A stretch of DNA of 64,000 bases, from positions 1 to 64,000 of the forward strand of contig NZ_QJKM01000023.1 in assembly GCF_003425685.1 (NCBI RefSeq), in the 5' to 3' direction. The notes under the pieces are model-generated. The model was not told the origin of the DNA, did no database searches, and saw nothing but the letters and a program-made list of their open reading frames with translations. The translations under genes were made by a program, and so were the position numbers. The stretch is from Rhizobium terrae. GTDB lineage: Bacteria; Pseudomonadota; Alphaproteobacteria; Rhizobiales; Rhizobiaceae. Below, piece by piece: positions 8,903 to 17,962 of this stretch (positions within the stretch are counted from its first letter, which is position 1; every line of letters begins with the position of its first letter).

Positions 8903-10302
8903 CCACGTACATCCATGTTTGCGAGTTCAAGACGTAGTCCAAGTGGCAAAGGACGATCGTAGTCTGCCTCGACGTCTTCGAAACCTCGGCAGAAATTGCC
9001 AGGACGAAGGATTGAACCACCGAAAGGACGGAAAAGCTGTGTCGAGCCCCCACCATCCAGGTGCATGGCGTCCACTGCCCCGTACCGCACGAGCAGCTCC
9101 GCGAGGTCGTGCAGGGTGGCGCCACGGAGAGGTCCGCCACTCTTGGTGTAAGACGACTGCCCTTCAACACCCAGGAAGAACAATCTTCCGGCCGCGTCAA
9201 ACCCTGCTCCCAACCTGGCGGCGCGTGTATGATGCCAATCGGCTTTCCAGTTGAATGGTGAGGGTTGGATCAGGTCTCCCTGTTCGTCTTCGACGAAGAA
9301 ACCTTCCTGGTGAAAGATGGCATCGCCATTTTCGATAACCCCGTTCGTAACTAGCTGTGGCCCGGCTTGTACGCCGTCTACGAGCCTCCCTGTGGTCAGT
9401 GAATATGAAACCGGCTCTCCTGACCGGAGGGCTGCGATAATGCTTTTCTCTGGCTCGTTCGGAAACCTGATCACACATCCCGAGCGGGGGATTGGCATGT
9501 CACCACCTTTGCTCATCGCCACCGCGTGACGACCAACAATTGCGACTTCAACGACATTCTTGCCTCGATCGGTACGCCCACCTGTGGAGCCGTAATACCT
9601 GGCTATGGCGATAGGCGTCGAGGCGGTTTGTTCTGCATCGAGCGTCCCACGTTGATGAGCGTCGATCGTTAGTGCTCCGGGCAACATGATATTGATGTCG
9701 GCGAAGCTTAGGTGGCGAATTGTGGATGTGGATCCATCGCTGACCAGGCAAGCCCGTGGAAGTTGAGGGGGGTTGAGAATGGTTCCCACTGATGCAACCA
9801 TCCCTACGGGATCGCCGTACGCTTCGAAAGGAGTGTCGAGTTCTCTCGGCTCGAAAAGGAAATAGTTCCCGTTGGCGAAAATCTGAGTTTTTGCCAAAGT
9901 CGCACTTCTCAGTCGCATAAGATCCGTATGAGCCAGTGGCACAGGATAGGCCGACGGGGTAGTGCCACGTCGATCGTGCCATAACTTCGCAAGGCTTATG
10001 CCGGCGTCTTGATAGTGCCTGGCAATTGTAGATACTCGTTCGGACCAAATTTCGATTTGATTTTCAAAACCCGCATATGTGACTGGTCGAGCTACTCTCA
10101 CACTCGGATGGAGAACCGGGTAGGTTTCAGCGCCCAGCCTGCCGGTCGCTAGAGCCGCCTCTGTGCGCAAGACCATTTCAGAGGGCGGAACCCAGTTGAA
10201 CGGATCCACGCTAAAGTGATCGATGTGGACGATGGCGATGTTCGCCTCGAATCCCGAGGCGAGTGCAACCGTTTCCTTGATGATTGAGGGCATCTTAGAC
10301 AT
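8899..10302 (-). CDS. phosphodiester glycosidase (NAGPA-domain) protein
   Basis: Resembles the NAGPA family, whose mammalian founder removes GlcNAc from a GlcNAc-1-phosphodiester. The C-terminal half contains AGPQLVTNG, RLGAGFDAAGRLFFLGVEGQ and GAVDAMHLDGGGSTQL, the last being the family hallmark. The first 150 or so residues are not recognised, and no signal peptide is seen, so the enzyme should act in the cytoplasm. It lies 12 bases after the MalG-like permease and overlaps the ROK gene. Context suggests it hydrolyses an imported sugar phosphodiester; the substrate is unknown. Confidence 0.75.
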   Translation of the reverse strand: MSKMPSIIKETVALASGFEANIAIVHIDHFSVDPFNWVPPSEMVLRTEAALATGRLGAETYPVLHPSVRVARPVTYAGFENQIEIWSERVSTIARHYQDAGISLAKLWHDRRGTTPSAYPVPLAHTDLMRLRSATLAKTQIFANGNYFLFEPRELDTPFEAYGDPVGMVASVGTILNPPQLPRACLVSDGSTSTIRHLSFADINIMLPGALTIDAHQRGTLDAEQTASTPIAIARYYGSTGGRTDRGKNVVEVAIVGRHAVAMSKGGDMPIPRSGCVIRFPNEPEKSIIAALRSGEPVSYSLTTGRLVDGVQAGPQLVTNGVIENGDAIFHQEGFFVEDEQGDLIQPSPFNWKADWHHTRAARLGAGFDAAGRLFFLGVEGQSSYTKSGGPLRGATLHDLAELLVRYGAVDAMHLDGGGSTQLFRPFGGSILRPGNFCRGFEDVEADYDRPLPLGLRLELANMDVRG

Positions 10303-10314
10303 TTTCCGGTATTC

Positions 10315-11148
10315 TTATTTTACGCCGCCGCCGACAAAGCCCTGGATGACATAACGTTGGCCAAGGATGTAAATTGCGGCGAGAGGCAGGATTGAAACGA
10401 CAGAGCCAGCCATGAAGAGCGTCCATTCTGAATCGTATTCGTTGACCAGGCTCATCAGGCCCCTTGGAACAGTGTATAGTTCCGGCGAGTTCAGGTAGAG
10501 GATTGGTCGCAGCAATTCGTCCCAACTATGGATGAAGGCGACGATGAAGACAGAAATCAGCGCTGGAACCGACAGTGGTAAATAGATGTCTCGAAAGATG
10601 CGAAAGTTGGATGCGCCATCCATCCGCGCGGCTTCGGCGTAGTCGTTCGGAAGAGCTGAAAAATACTCTCTGAGCATGAACGTGCCAAATGATCCGACGA
10701 GAAACGACGGAACGATGAGTGGTAGGAATGTATCAATCCATCCCAAGCCCCTCATGAGCAAATACTCCGGGATGATCGTTACTTCTGTTGGAACGAACGC
10801 GGTCGCAAGCACCAACGCAAATAGAATATTTCCCCCACGGAACGGTAATTTTGCGAACGCATAGCCTGCAAGCGCACAAGTCAGTGCTTGCCCGGATGCT
10901 GAACACGCTGCAACGAGTAGCGAATTTATGAAAAATGTCGAGAAATCACGCTCTGTCAAAGCTGAGGTGTAGTTGGCAAACGGCGCATCCGTGAATAACT
11001 GAGTAGGGGCAAAACTAGGCGGGAGCCGAAATAGGTCCGCCGGTTCTTTGAACGACGTGATCAACATCCATATGAATGGCGAAAGGGTCAGGAGGGCATA
11101 GAGCGATAGGACACTGTATAGCGCTATCAGGGTGATATTCTTATTCAT
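10315..11148 (-). CDS. ABC transporter permease (MalG/UgpE-like)
   Basis: Inner-membrane permease of a carbohydrate-type ABC importer. The 277 residues show about six hydrophobic segments, beginning with ALYSVLSLYALLTLSPFIWM. The cytoplasmic EAA loop, which docks on the ATPase, reads EAARMDGASNFRIFRDIYLP. The end, YVIQGFVGGGVK, is typical of MalG-type permeases. The start overlaps the preceding permease by 8 bases, consistent with coupled translation. Confidence 0.92.
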   Translation of the reverse strand: MNKNITLIALYSVLSLYALLTLSPFIWMLITSFKEPADLFRLPPSFAPTQLFTDAPFANYTSALTERDFSTFFINSLLVAACSASGQALTCALAGYAFAKLPFRGGNILFALVLATAFVPTEVTIIPEYLLMRGLGWIDTFLPLIVPSFLVGSFGTFMLREYFSALPNDYAEAARMDGASNFRIFRDIYLPLSVPALISVFIVAFIHSWDELLRPILYLNSPELYTVPRGLMSLVNEYDSEWTLFMAGSVVSILPLAAIYILGQRYVIQGFVGGGVK

Positions 11149-12022
11149 GGGTCCATCTCTTGCGGACGTAGAAGTTAGCGAGAGTTACGAGTCCGACCGC
11201 GAAGCATAGCAAGTATGCAAGGGCCGAGGCATAACCCATTTGGAAATGAACAAACGCGTTCTCGTATACGAAGTAAGCAAGGGTGGTTGACGCGCCGTTC
11301 GGCCCACCGCCTGTTAGCGCGTAAGTGATTTCAAATGTCTGCGTTGAGCGAACGAGAGCCAGAATAAGCACAAAGAACAAGCTGCGGGACAGAAGAGGCA
11401 TCGTGATATCGAAGAATTGTCGAAGACGTTTTGCTCCATCCATTCGAGCTGCCTCATAAACCCCAGGATCAATTGTTTGGAGACCGGCGAGCAATAACAG
11501 CATGAAAAAGCCGCTATCCTTCCACACCGAAACGATTGCTACAGCAGGCAATGACCATATGGGGTCGGCAAGCCAAGCCGGCGGGTCGGAATATCCGAGG
11601 CCGATAAGCAGGTTGTTGAGAATCCCGAACTTTGTCGAAAATATCCAACGCCACACGAGTGTGACTGCCACTGTAGACGTTATGTAGGGGAGAAAGAATG
11701 CCCCACGGAAGAACGCCGATATTTTTAGGCTATTGTTCAACAAGACAGCCAGAAAGAGCGCCAGGACGATGACACCTGGAACGTAGATCATGGTAAACCA
11801 CGCGGTATTTATGAATACCTTCGCTGCAACCGGCGAGGTCAAGATGTTGATATAGTTGTCGAGACCAATCCATCTCGGCTTGTCGAATATTTGCCATCTC
11901 GTGAAGGACGTCACGAACGCACCGACGATCGGAACAAGACGGAAAATCAAAAGACCAAGCAGGGTCGGAAGCAGAAATAGAAAGGCGAGCCATGTGAAGC
12001 GCTGCGCGGTTTGTGAAGACAT
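11141..12022 (-). CDS. ABC transporter permease (MalF/UgpA-like)
   Basis: Partner permease of the MalG-like protein. I chose the ATG at 12022 (MSSQTAQRFTWLAFLFLLP) because GGGGAAACGAG lies just ahead; a longer frame begins at 12061 and would leave only 9 bases after the binding-protein gene. Six hydrophobic segments are visible, and the EAA loop reads EAARMDGAKRLRQFFDITMP. The order binding protein, MalF-like, MalG-like is classical for this importer class. Confidence 0.92.
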   Translation of the reverse strand: MSSQTAQRFTWLAFLFLLPTLLGLLIFRLVPIVGAFVTSFTRWQIFDKPRWIGLDNYINILTSPVAAKVFINTAWFTMIYVPGVIVLALFLAVLLNNSLKISAFFRGAFFLPYITSTVAVTLVWRWIFSTKFGILNNLLIGLGYSDPPAWLADPIWSLPAVAIVSVWKDSGFFMLLLLAGLQTIDPGVYEAARMDGAKRLRQFFDITMPLLSRSLFFVLILALVRSTQTFEITYALTGGGPNGASTTLAYFVYENAFVHFQMGYASALAYLLCFAVGLVTLANFYVRKRWTHE

Positions 12023-12070
12023 CTCGTTTCCCCGAATGGGCGGCAGGTTCCTACCTCCCAAATTTTGAGG

Positions 12071-13342
12071 TCAGCGGCTGAGCGCGTCATTGGCGTAGGT
12101 CGTGAAGCTCTTCACTGCCTCATCGAGCGACTTCCGCCCGTTGAAAACTTCGTCGAGTTCTCCATTCATTCCTCCGGAGCCGGACGCGCCATAGCCCCGC
12201 CATGCATCCCAGTTGCGCGAAAATCCCGTGTAGAGGTTCTGCTCGCCAATTTTCAGGATGACCTCTTTGTTGTCGGGCTGCTTGTCCCGTTCGAGCCACG
12301 CCTCACGTGCAGCAATCGCCTTAAACGCTGGCACTGTACCGCCCAAGAAATCTGTCGCGTTTCTCGTCTCGCCGGTCATGTGCCGGATGAAGGCAAAAGC
12401 AAGCTCCTTGTTTTTCGAATTCGCACTGACGGAAAACATGTCCGGCCATGCGTATGCACGGACTGTTTCAGCTGTTGCGTCCGGCCCTTTCGGAATCTCC
12501 GCGATACCCCACTTGAACTTATTTCCTGCCACGGTCCGGACGTTGTTAATGTTCCAGGAGCCGTCCACCCACATCGCAGACATTCCCATCGGAAAGACGT
12601 CCTGGTATCGTATTCCCTGCAGATCTTTTGGATACGGGGCGACCTTTTCTTTCAGCACCAGATTGGTCAGGAATTTCAGGGTATTAATAGCCTCTACGTT
12701 TGGCTCAAGTTTGGTAGCGTCTTTGTTGAGGTACCGGCCCCCATTACGATAGACCCAGCCATCGACCTGAGCGTAACGGCCAAAAACAGAGTAGCCCCAG
12801 TCGTCCGGCTTTCCATCTCCGTTCTTATCGACCGTCAGCTTTTTCGCGGCCGCCAAGAAATCACTCCAGGTCCAAGCACCAGTCGGATAAGTCAGACCTG
12901 CAGCATCGAACATATTCTTGTTGTAGAAGAGAACTGGGCCGGACCAACTCAACGGCAGAGAGTAAAGGCCTCCGTTTATTTGGCCGGTTTCTACAGCGCT
13001 TTTTGTGTATGCGCTCAGATCGAGGTCCTTCGTGTAGGGCGTCAGGTCTGTAAGGTTTCCAGCATCAGTCCATTGCTGGATGTAGCCCGATGACATTGTA
13101 AAGACATCCGGGAGATCCCCAGAGGCGGCCAGCGCAGAAAGCCTGGGCCAAAAGTCCTTCACAGGAAGTCCTTGGGTTTGTACCTTGACCCCCGGATGCG
13201 CGGCCTCAAAAGCCGCGATAGCAGGTTTTTCGCGCTCAATCTGAGCGGCATCCCAACTCATGTAACGCAACGTCACGTCGGCGGCTTGTGCCGTAAAAGC
13301 CGTTCCCAATGTCAATCCGGCAGCAAAATATAGTGTTCGCAT
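12071..13342 (-). CDS. extracellular solute-binding protein, family 1
   Basis: Periplasmic ligand-binding component of the importer. A signal peptide is clear (MRTLYFAAGLTLGTAFTAQA, then ADVTLRYMSW). Typical family-1 strings are IAAFEAAHPGVKVQTQ, YSLPLSWSGPVLFYNKNMFD and PTGAWTWSDFLAAAKKL. The ATG at 13342 has GGAGGAG eight bases upstream; a GTG at 13345 is an alternative. It is the first gene of the operon, downstream of the palindromic site. Family-1 proteins usually bind oligosaccharides or glycerol-phosphate-like ligands. Confidence 0.92.
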   Translation of the reverse strand: MRTLYFAAGLTLGTAFTAQAADVTLRYMSWDAAQIEREKPAIAAFEAAHPGVKVQTQGLPVKDFWPRLSALAASGDLPDVFTMSSGYIQQWTDAGNLTDLTPYTKDLDLSAYTKSAVETGQINGGLYSLPLSWSGPVLFYNKNMFDAAGLTYPTGAWTWSDFLAAAKKLTVDKNGDGKPDDWGYSVFGRYAQVDGWVYRNGGRYLNKDATKLEPNVEAINTLKFLTNLVLKEKVAPYPKDLQGIRYQDVFPMGMSAMWVDGSWNINNVRTVAGNKFKWGIAEIPKGPDATAETVRAYAWPDMFSVSANSKNKELAFAFIRHMTGETRNATDFLGGTVPAFKAIAAREAWLERDKQPDNKEVILKIGEQNLYTGFSRNWDAWRGYGASGSGGMNGELDEVFNGRKSLDEAVKSFTTYANDALSR

Positions 13343-13370
13343 CACGAAGCGCTCCTCCGAGAAATCTCGC

Positions 13371-13399
13371 TAATTAATTTCCATCATGGAAATTAATTA
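13371..13399. promoter_or_regulatory. perfect 29-bp palindrome, likely ROK operator
   Basis: Two 14-base arms mirror each other exactly around a central C; the inner part of the left arm reads AATTAATTTCCAT. It lies 29 bases upstream of the binding-protein start, where a repressor would block initiation. AT-rich palindromes with TTTC/GAAA cores are typical for ROK-type regulators, and such a gene lies in this operon. The pairing of site and regulator is inference. Confidence 0.75.
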
Positions 13400-14179
13400 A
13401 AGTCAATTGCATTTTTATGCGACGCCTGTGTGACGGTCCGGCGGCATGCCAGAGAGAGCGGGAACGTGCGGGTCGAGGCCAAACGCTGTGCGATGATGGA
13501 AATGGGAGACGTAAGGTGTATGTCGCACGAGCAGGGGGATGCCTGAAGTCTTTCGATAGTGAGAAGAGCTTCTACTCCTGATAACTTTGTTATCTATTTC
13601 AATATGCTAAATAAATCTTCCGGGAGTTGGAATGTCCAGTTTTAAGCAAAGTTAAAACGTCACTTTGCGCTGCCATACGGCACGTCGACCAGCCCGATCT
13701 GACCAGCTGATTCCGGCTGCAAGGGCGGAGTGGGGTGGGTGATGACGGCCCCTCGGTTTTAGATTCCATGGGGCGTGAACGCGCCCAGCGCTCTATGAGA
13801 GGGCAGTCGTACAAGATGCAATCGATCCCACGGCGACGACCTTGCAAAGCTTCCCATAATGATTATGACAATACGGCCGCGGTCCGCGCGGATCTGGGCA
13901 CGATTATTTGTTTCTCTTGAGGTGAGCCGGGCCATGTGGCTGGTCACTTCGCACCATCAGTAGACGCACGTCATGAGCCTCTCGATCCTGGTTGCGGCAG
14001 CGGCTGAAATCGCTGCGTCAACCTCAGATCTCTGTTGCCAATGTCCGGCGCATTACAAAAACTTATTCCATTTCAGCTGAAACGGTTCTCCGGAAGCCTT
14101 TCTCCAGCATAGGGCATATGTTTGTCATCGTGCAGCGTCATTTTTGAGCGCACAATGTCTCTTTTTAAGGAATTCAGTT
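13400..14179. other. gene-poor region between catabolic operon and IS30 debris
   Basis: About 780 bases without a convincing gene: the open frames present lack good start signals and recognisable sequence. It contains the promoter side of the leftward transport operon, then mixed-composition sequence, and at 14072-14083 a vir-box-like palindrome ahead of the small ORF at 14180. Confidence 0.45.
14072..14083 (+). promoter_or_regulatory. vir-box-like palindrome
   Basis: TTCAGCTGAAAC matches TNCAATTGHAAY at 10 of 12 positions, and TTTCAGCTGAAA is a perfect 12-base palindrome. It lies about 100 bases upstream of the ORF at 14180. The CAGCTG centre differs from the preferred CAATTG. Confidence 0.35.
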
Positions 14180-14533
14180 ATGTATTACGAAAATTACGTA
14201 GGTGGGTTTTCTTGTTCTGAGCCCGAATGTCATTCAGGTTTAGCGGAATTCAACGCCTCTGCCGGCCCTGCTCTTCGGGAAAGGACCCTCTCTGAAGTAA
14301 TCGCCCCGCTTTCCATGTCACAACAGATGCTGATGCTTTGCTTCATCTCCGGGCAAATAGAGCACTCGGCTTGGGACGTGCATCTCAAGGAAGATCCAGT
14401 TCTGGCAGCCCATTTCTCTCTAATGTCGTCCTCGAGGCAGCGAAGCGATCGCTCGCTTGCCAACGCCGGTGTTGTTGCCGAACCGCCTCGTAAAAAATCC
14501 GCAGGTGATTGCTATCCAGACGGTTCGTGCTGA
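14180..14533 (+). CDS. small hypothetical protein, 3' end chimeric with IS debris
   Basis: No family was recognised. I chose the ATG at 14180 (MYYENYVGGFSCSEPECH) because AAGGAATTCAGTT precedes it; an in-frame start at 14144 also exists. A coherent-looking helical segment reads SQQMLMLCFISGQIEHSAWD followed by VHLKEDPVLAAHF. After about residue 75 the frame reads antisense through transposon-derived sequence (SRQRSDRSLANAGVV to the stop), so the original C-terminus was probably replaced by the IS insertion. A vir-box-like site lies upstream. Confidence 0.4.
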   Translation: MYYENYVGGFSCSEPECHSGLAEFNASAGPALRERTLSEVIAPLSMSQQMLMLCFISGQIEHSAWDVHLKEDPVLAAHFSLMSSSRQRSDRSLANAGVVAEPPRKKSAGDCYPDGSC

Positions 14534-14559
14534 CGATGCAGCGCAATTCCAGACATCCG

Positions 14560-14872
14560 CCAACTTCGCCTCACCCGGAGAATGGGATCCACGCGGCAGG
14601 CGTCGCTCAGGTAGGTGCTCGTAAAGGCCAAGCAGATAATCCTCCTTGCAATAGATGAAGCGATGGATCGTTTCCGGGCAGATGCTGACTGGGCTGATCC
14701 CGTCAGTCAACAGCCGGCCGGCAATCTGTTCCGGTGACCATTTGGCCCTCAATCGATCGATAATCAGGTCTCGCAGCTGTGGATGTCGTCTGAGCTTGCG
14801 CAGCCGTCGGCGGCGCTCCTTGCTCATGTCGTCAGCGATGGTGCCGAAGTAACCAGTCACCTGGGTCCAGAA
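14560..14872 (-). pseudogene. IS30-family transposase fragment
   Basis: On the minus strand the frame reads LRDLIIDRLRAKWSPEQIAG, RLLTDGISPVSICPETIHRF and IYCKEDYLLGLYEHLPERR, the DNA-binding/linker region of IS30 transposases. The N-terminal helix-turn-helix and the DDE core are missing and both ends degrade into unrelated sequence. It sits directly between the 14180 ORF and the effector at 14982. Confidence 0.75.
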
Positions 14873-14981
14873 AGTGGAAAGCTCTGCAATATTACGGTTG
14901 AAGCCTTTAAGCATTGGGGATTTGGTTCGAGATGGTGAAGACTGCGTCAAATTCCCGCTCTATAGCCATGGGAGATCCAGG

Positions 14982-15755
14982 ATGCCAACGAAAGACGCAA
15001 GCTCCGGTACCGATTGGGAACCCGCTTCCGTGGAAACACTAGGGGAACTCCCGCATCGGCTGCAGTTCAGAGAAGACTTCTTCGACTATTTCGATCGTCT
15101 TGATGAAATGCTGAAACGGGAACGAGATCCGGGCGCTCTCGACAGAACCTCGGACCTTTTTCCTGCCGGACTGCGCAAACGCTCCGGAAGCTCAACCAGC
15201 TCGAGCTTGGCAGAGCTTCAGGATAAATCGTCGCCACCTGTTGTAGAGGTCGATACACCTTCAACGCCTTACACTCCTCCCACTTTTCTCGCGCCTTCGT
15301 CCCCCGTTATTCCCGAGACTAATACGGTTGATCCGACGTCGTTGACGATGGCGCCCTTAGCCCAACTACCGCCGGCTTCGTCGCGGACCCCAATTCGTAG
15401 GTTGAACACAAAGAGTAGAAAACGACAAGCCGAGGAGGAGCCCCCCCGACGCGACACGGCTCGGCAAAAGAAACAGAGATTGTCGCCGCCCGCAGCAGGT
15501 AAGGAGGATACCGATCGGATGAGGCTTAGAGCCAGAGTGATGGAAGCAGTCGCAGGGAAAAACCGCAATCCTGGCGCCGCGGCCGAGTACGAAGCTTTTG
15601 GCCCATATGGTCCCGAGATGCGGGGTAAGATTTTGACAGCAATCGCTAGCGGCGATCTTGATACCGTGGCCCAAAGGGAAAATTTAAACAGAACTCGCCG
15701 AGATGACCGGCAGCGGGATACCAGGCGGCGCGGTGATGGACAAGGGCTCGTATAA
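14982..15755 (+). CDS. candidate nuclear-targeted type IV effector
   Basis: No known family was recognised. The ATG at 14982 (MPTKDASSGTDWEP) has GGAGATCCAGG just upstream; a longer frame opening at 14874 reads into the IS30 remnant. Residues 80-140 are Ser/Thr/Pro-rich and probably disordered. Residues 144-166 form a bipartite basic motif: KSRKR, a spacer, then RRDTARQKKQR, a classical nuclear localisation pattern. The last 25 residues are strongly Arg-rich (RTRRDDRQRDTRRRG), like the C-terminal translocation signal of VirE2/VirF-type substrates. Secretion and nuclear import are inferences from these patterns. Confidence 0.65.
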   Translation: MPTKDASSGTDWEPASVETLGELPHRLQFREDFFDYFDRLDEMLKRERDPGALDRTSDLFPAGLRKRSGSSTSSSLAELQDKSSPPVVEVDTPSTPYTPPTFLAPSSPVIPETNTVDPTSLTMAPLAQLPPASSRTPIRRLNTKSRKRQAEEEPPRRDTARQKKQRLSPPAAGKEDTDRMRLRARVMEAVAGKNRNPGAAAEYEAFGPYGPEMRGKILTAIASGDLDTVAQRENLNRTRRDDRQRDTRRRGDGQGLV

Positions 15756-15891
15756 TTGTGTCGTTTCTTTCCAGTCGGTAAAGTCGCTATCTGGTGACGA
15801 AATCGGCCGTCCATTCGAGACTAACAACCTCAGCCTATACTGGCTTAAGACATTTTATCGTGGTCATGTTCGCGCTGTTCTACTATAAAGA

Positions 15892-16113
15892 TCAGGCGGC
15901 GCGCCGGCAGGCCACATCCCCAATCTGTGCGAAATCAACGATCATGCCGTCATCTGCAACTGAAACAAGGGCCATGTCCTGGCAAGCCTCGCGTCGTGCG
16001 AACTGAAGAGCTGCGGCCTTTGAGACAAAAATTCCACCCACAACGCCCAGCTGGTCATGAACGATCCAGTTGGCGCGTTCGTCCTGGCCAACGACAAAAC
16101 GAACAACTTTCAC
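15892..16113 (-). CDS. small alpha/beta protein coupled to the FAD/NAD(P) protein
   Basis: I chose the GTG at 16113 (VKVVRFVVGQDERANWIVHD) because AGGAGG lies about eight bases upstream and the GTG overlaps the previous gene's stop (GTGA). A longer frame opening at 16194 would overlap that gene by 85 bases. The 73-residue product has a strand-strand-helix pattern (GGIFVSKAAALQFARREA, then MALVSVADDG) that resembles small DUF2188-type domains; this is from memory. It ends the leftward polyamine-related operon. Function unknown. Confidence 0.6.
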   Translation of the reverse strand: MKVVRFVVGQDERANWIVHDQLGVVGGIFVSKAAALQFARREACQDMALVSVADDGMIVDFAQIGDVACRRAA

Positions 16114-17906
16114 GGACTCTGCCTCCTGCCACCCATGCCTCCGACACTCAGCGACTGCCTCGCTGCGGGCAGCGCCGCGGCCCTTCCTTTCCATTCGGAT
16201 GCCACCTGTTTGTGGAGCGTGTCTGCAGCGACTTTTGCCACTTCACTGCAAAACGGAAGACCTGATTGATAGGGGTAGATTCCGGAGATAATCGGCGCAG
16301 CCAGGATGAATATTGATAGGATTGACATTCCTGTGCTGGAAATCGGATGAAAGCACTCGTCGACGCTAACACCTCCGATCACATGTTCGTCTCCGCCATC
16401 TGGCGCTTTGGGTTCCAGCTTGATTTTGGCCGCAGTGACGACACCGGTGTCAACCAGAGTCTGGAATGGAAAATCGGCAAGATCAATCGATTTCTGTCCG
16501 CGGCAATCCACGATAAAGTCGTAGGAGAGCGTCGTTTTCTGTCCTGTCTGCGGATGGTGAAATACAAGGCTGGCCGGTTCATCGTCCATGCCCCCGGAAA
16601 TTGTCAGGTTGTGACCGATGTTGACGACGCTCAGGCAATCGGCTTCATGCAGCGCTAGAATCTGTTCGCACGATTGTTGGGGCAAGACGCCAATGAGATA
16701 AGTGAGCAACGGCATGAGCTGATTGTGAACGCGTATGATGTCGCCGGGTTTGAGATACCGGATGTGGAAGTTGAGCGTATAGGCGATGTCGTCGAGCACT
16801 TCCTTCCAGTAGATCGGGCCACGATCTCGAATGGACGCAGCGGAGATTGCGTATTCTTCCCTAAGGAGCTCGAAGGGATCTCTCGCCTTGTGGCGCTTCT
16901 GGAGAAATCCGATAAATTTCTCGAAATCCATTTTTTCTATGACATCGAATACTTCCGGGGATTTTTCTTTCAAAACCGTCTTCAACACGCGTTCGAACAG
17001 GAAATCGAGTGAAAGGTGACCATTGTTTTGCTCGATATGCCCGTGAATATCGGCCCGACTGATATACGAATACATTTCGAAACGCGGATATTCGGAATGA
17101 ACGCGGATGGGCGGCAACAGCCCCTTGCACGAGTGCATGACGATCCGGAAATCGTGCAGGTCGAAATTGGGGAGAAATTTCAGCCGCCCATCGAAATCCC
17201 GGGCAAATACACCGTTCTTTCTTGCTAGGGCCAAACAGGCATCCATAGCGGACAGGGAAGTGCCGATCAGGCCGATATTGCGTCCTTCCGTTCTCACCAC
17301 TTTGGAAATGGGCCAGGGAGATGCCATGAAACGAGGCTTGGAGGCATCCTCACCTCGCCAGAGATGCCCGGTCGCTATCACGGCCGATTCAAACTCCATA
17401 GTCTTGGCTTCGCCGTCTTTGAGAAAGACGACTTTTACTCCGTTTGCGGCAGGAACGACGTCCGTCACGGTTGATTGACGTAGGCAGCGGACCGCGATGC
17501 CCAACTTCGCTGCATTGACGAGCAGCATCTTGAACTGGGCTTCGAAATATTCCCCCAAGACATGTCGTGTCGGTATGTAACCTGGTCCGATCCGGCGAGA
17601 ATCCATGCGATTTTGTTCAAGCCAGTATTTCGGTCGGCTTATGAACCATTCGTTGGGCGCCATTACGATGTTGGGGATTTCTTCGCAGGCAATATTCGCC
17701 AGAGTCTGGTCTCCAACCCGGTCATGATGATAGGATACGCCTGAACCCAGCCTATCCGATGCACTGAAGAAGGTGATGTTAAGCCTGTCCGAACGGTTAT
17801 CCAGAACATGCTTGAGGAAGTAAAGCGCGGTTGGCCCGCATCCGATCACAGCAACGGACTTTGTATAAGCCGGAGCCGGGCTCGGGATGAATTCAATTTT
17901 TGACAT
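16110..17906 (-). CDS. FAD/NAD(P)-binding protein (NAD_binding_9-like)
   Basis: Predicted flavoprotein of 598 residues. It has an N-terminal dinucleotide fold (SVAVIGCGPTALYFLKHVL), a second glycine-rich region (VVRTEGRNIGLIGTSLSAMD) and ATG-like motifs (FESAVIATGHLWRG, FIVDCRGQKSIDLADF). This matches a broad family of putative oxidoreductases whose substrates are mostly unknown. It lies 56 bases after the carboxynorspermidine synthase gene on the same strand, so a role in amine or polyamine metabolism is possible. The last 30 or so residues (LPAARQSLSVGGMGG) overlap the next gene's leader and may be a recent extension. Confidence 0.65.
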   Translation of the reverse strand: MSKIEFIPSPAPAYTKSVAVIGCGPTALYFLKHVLDNRSDRLNITFFSASDRLGSGVSYHHDRVGDQTLANIACEEIPNIVMAPNEWFISRPKYWLEQNRMDSRRIGPGYIPTRHVLGEYFEAQFKMLLVNAAKLGIAVRCLRQSTVTDVVPAANGVKVVFLKDGEAKTMEFESAVIATGHLWRGEDASKPRFMASPWPISKVVRTEGRNIGLIGTSLSAMDACLALARKNGVFARDFDGRLKFLPNFDLHDFRIVMHSCKGLLPPIRVHSEYPRFEMYSYISRADIHGHIEQNNGHLSLDFLFERVLKTVLKEKSPEVFDVIEKMDFEKFIGFLQKRHKARDPFELLREEYAISAASIRDRGPIYWKEVLDDIAYTLNFHIRYLKPGDIIRVHNQLMPLLTYLIGVLPQQSCEQILALHEADCLSVVNIGHNLTISGGMDDEPASLVFHHPQTGQKTTLSYDFIVDCRGQKSIDLADFPFQTLVDTGVVTAAKIKLEPKAPDGGDEHVIGGVSVDECFHPISSTGMSILSIFILAAPIISGIYPYQSGLPFCSEVAKVAADTLHKQVASEWKGRAAALPAARQSLSVGGMGGRRQSP

Positions 17907-17962
17907 TGGTTTTCCAAGAACATATCCAATATAGAATTCAGATAAGCGCCGAAAAGCAAACG

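Noticed and set aside
12065..13093. 342-residue plus-strand open frame
   Set aside because: Runs fully antisense to the solute-binding protein gene, which has a signal peptide, ribosome binding site and family motifs.
13599..13920. Short open frames on both strands in the region before the IS30 debris
   Set aside because: No ribosome binding site or recognisable sequence; composition looks non-coding.
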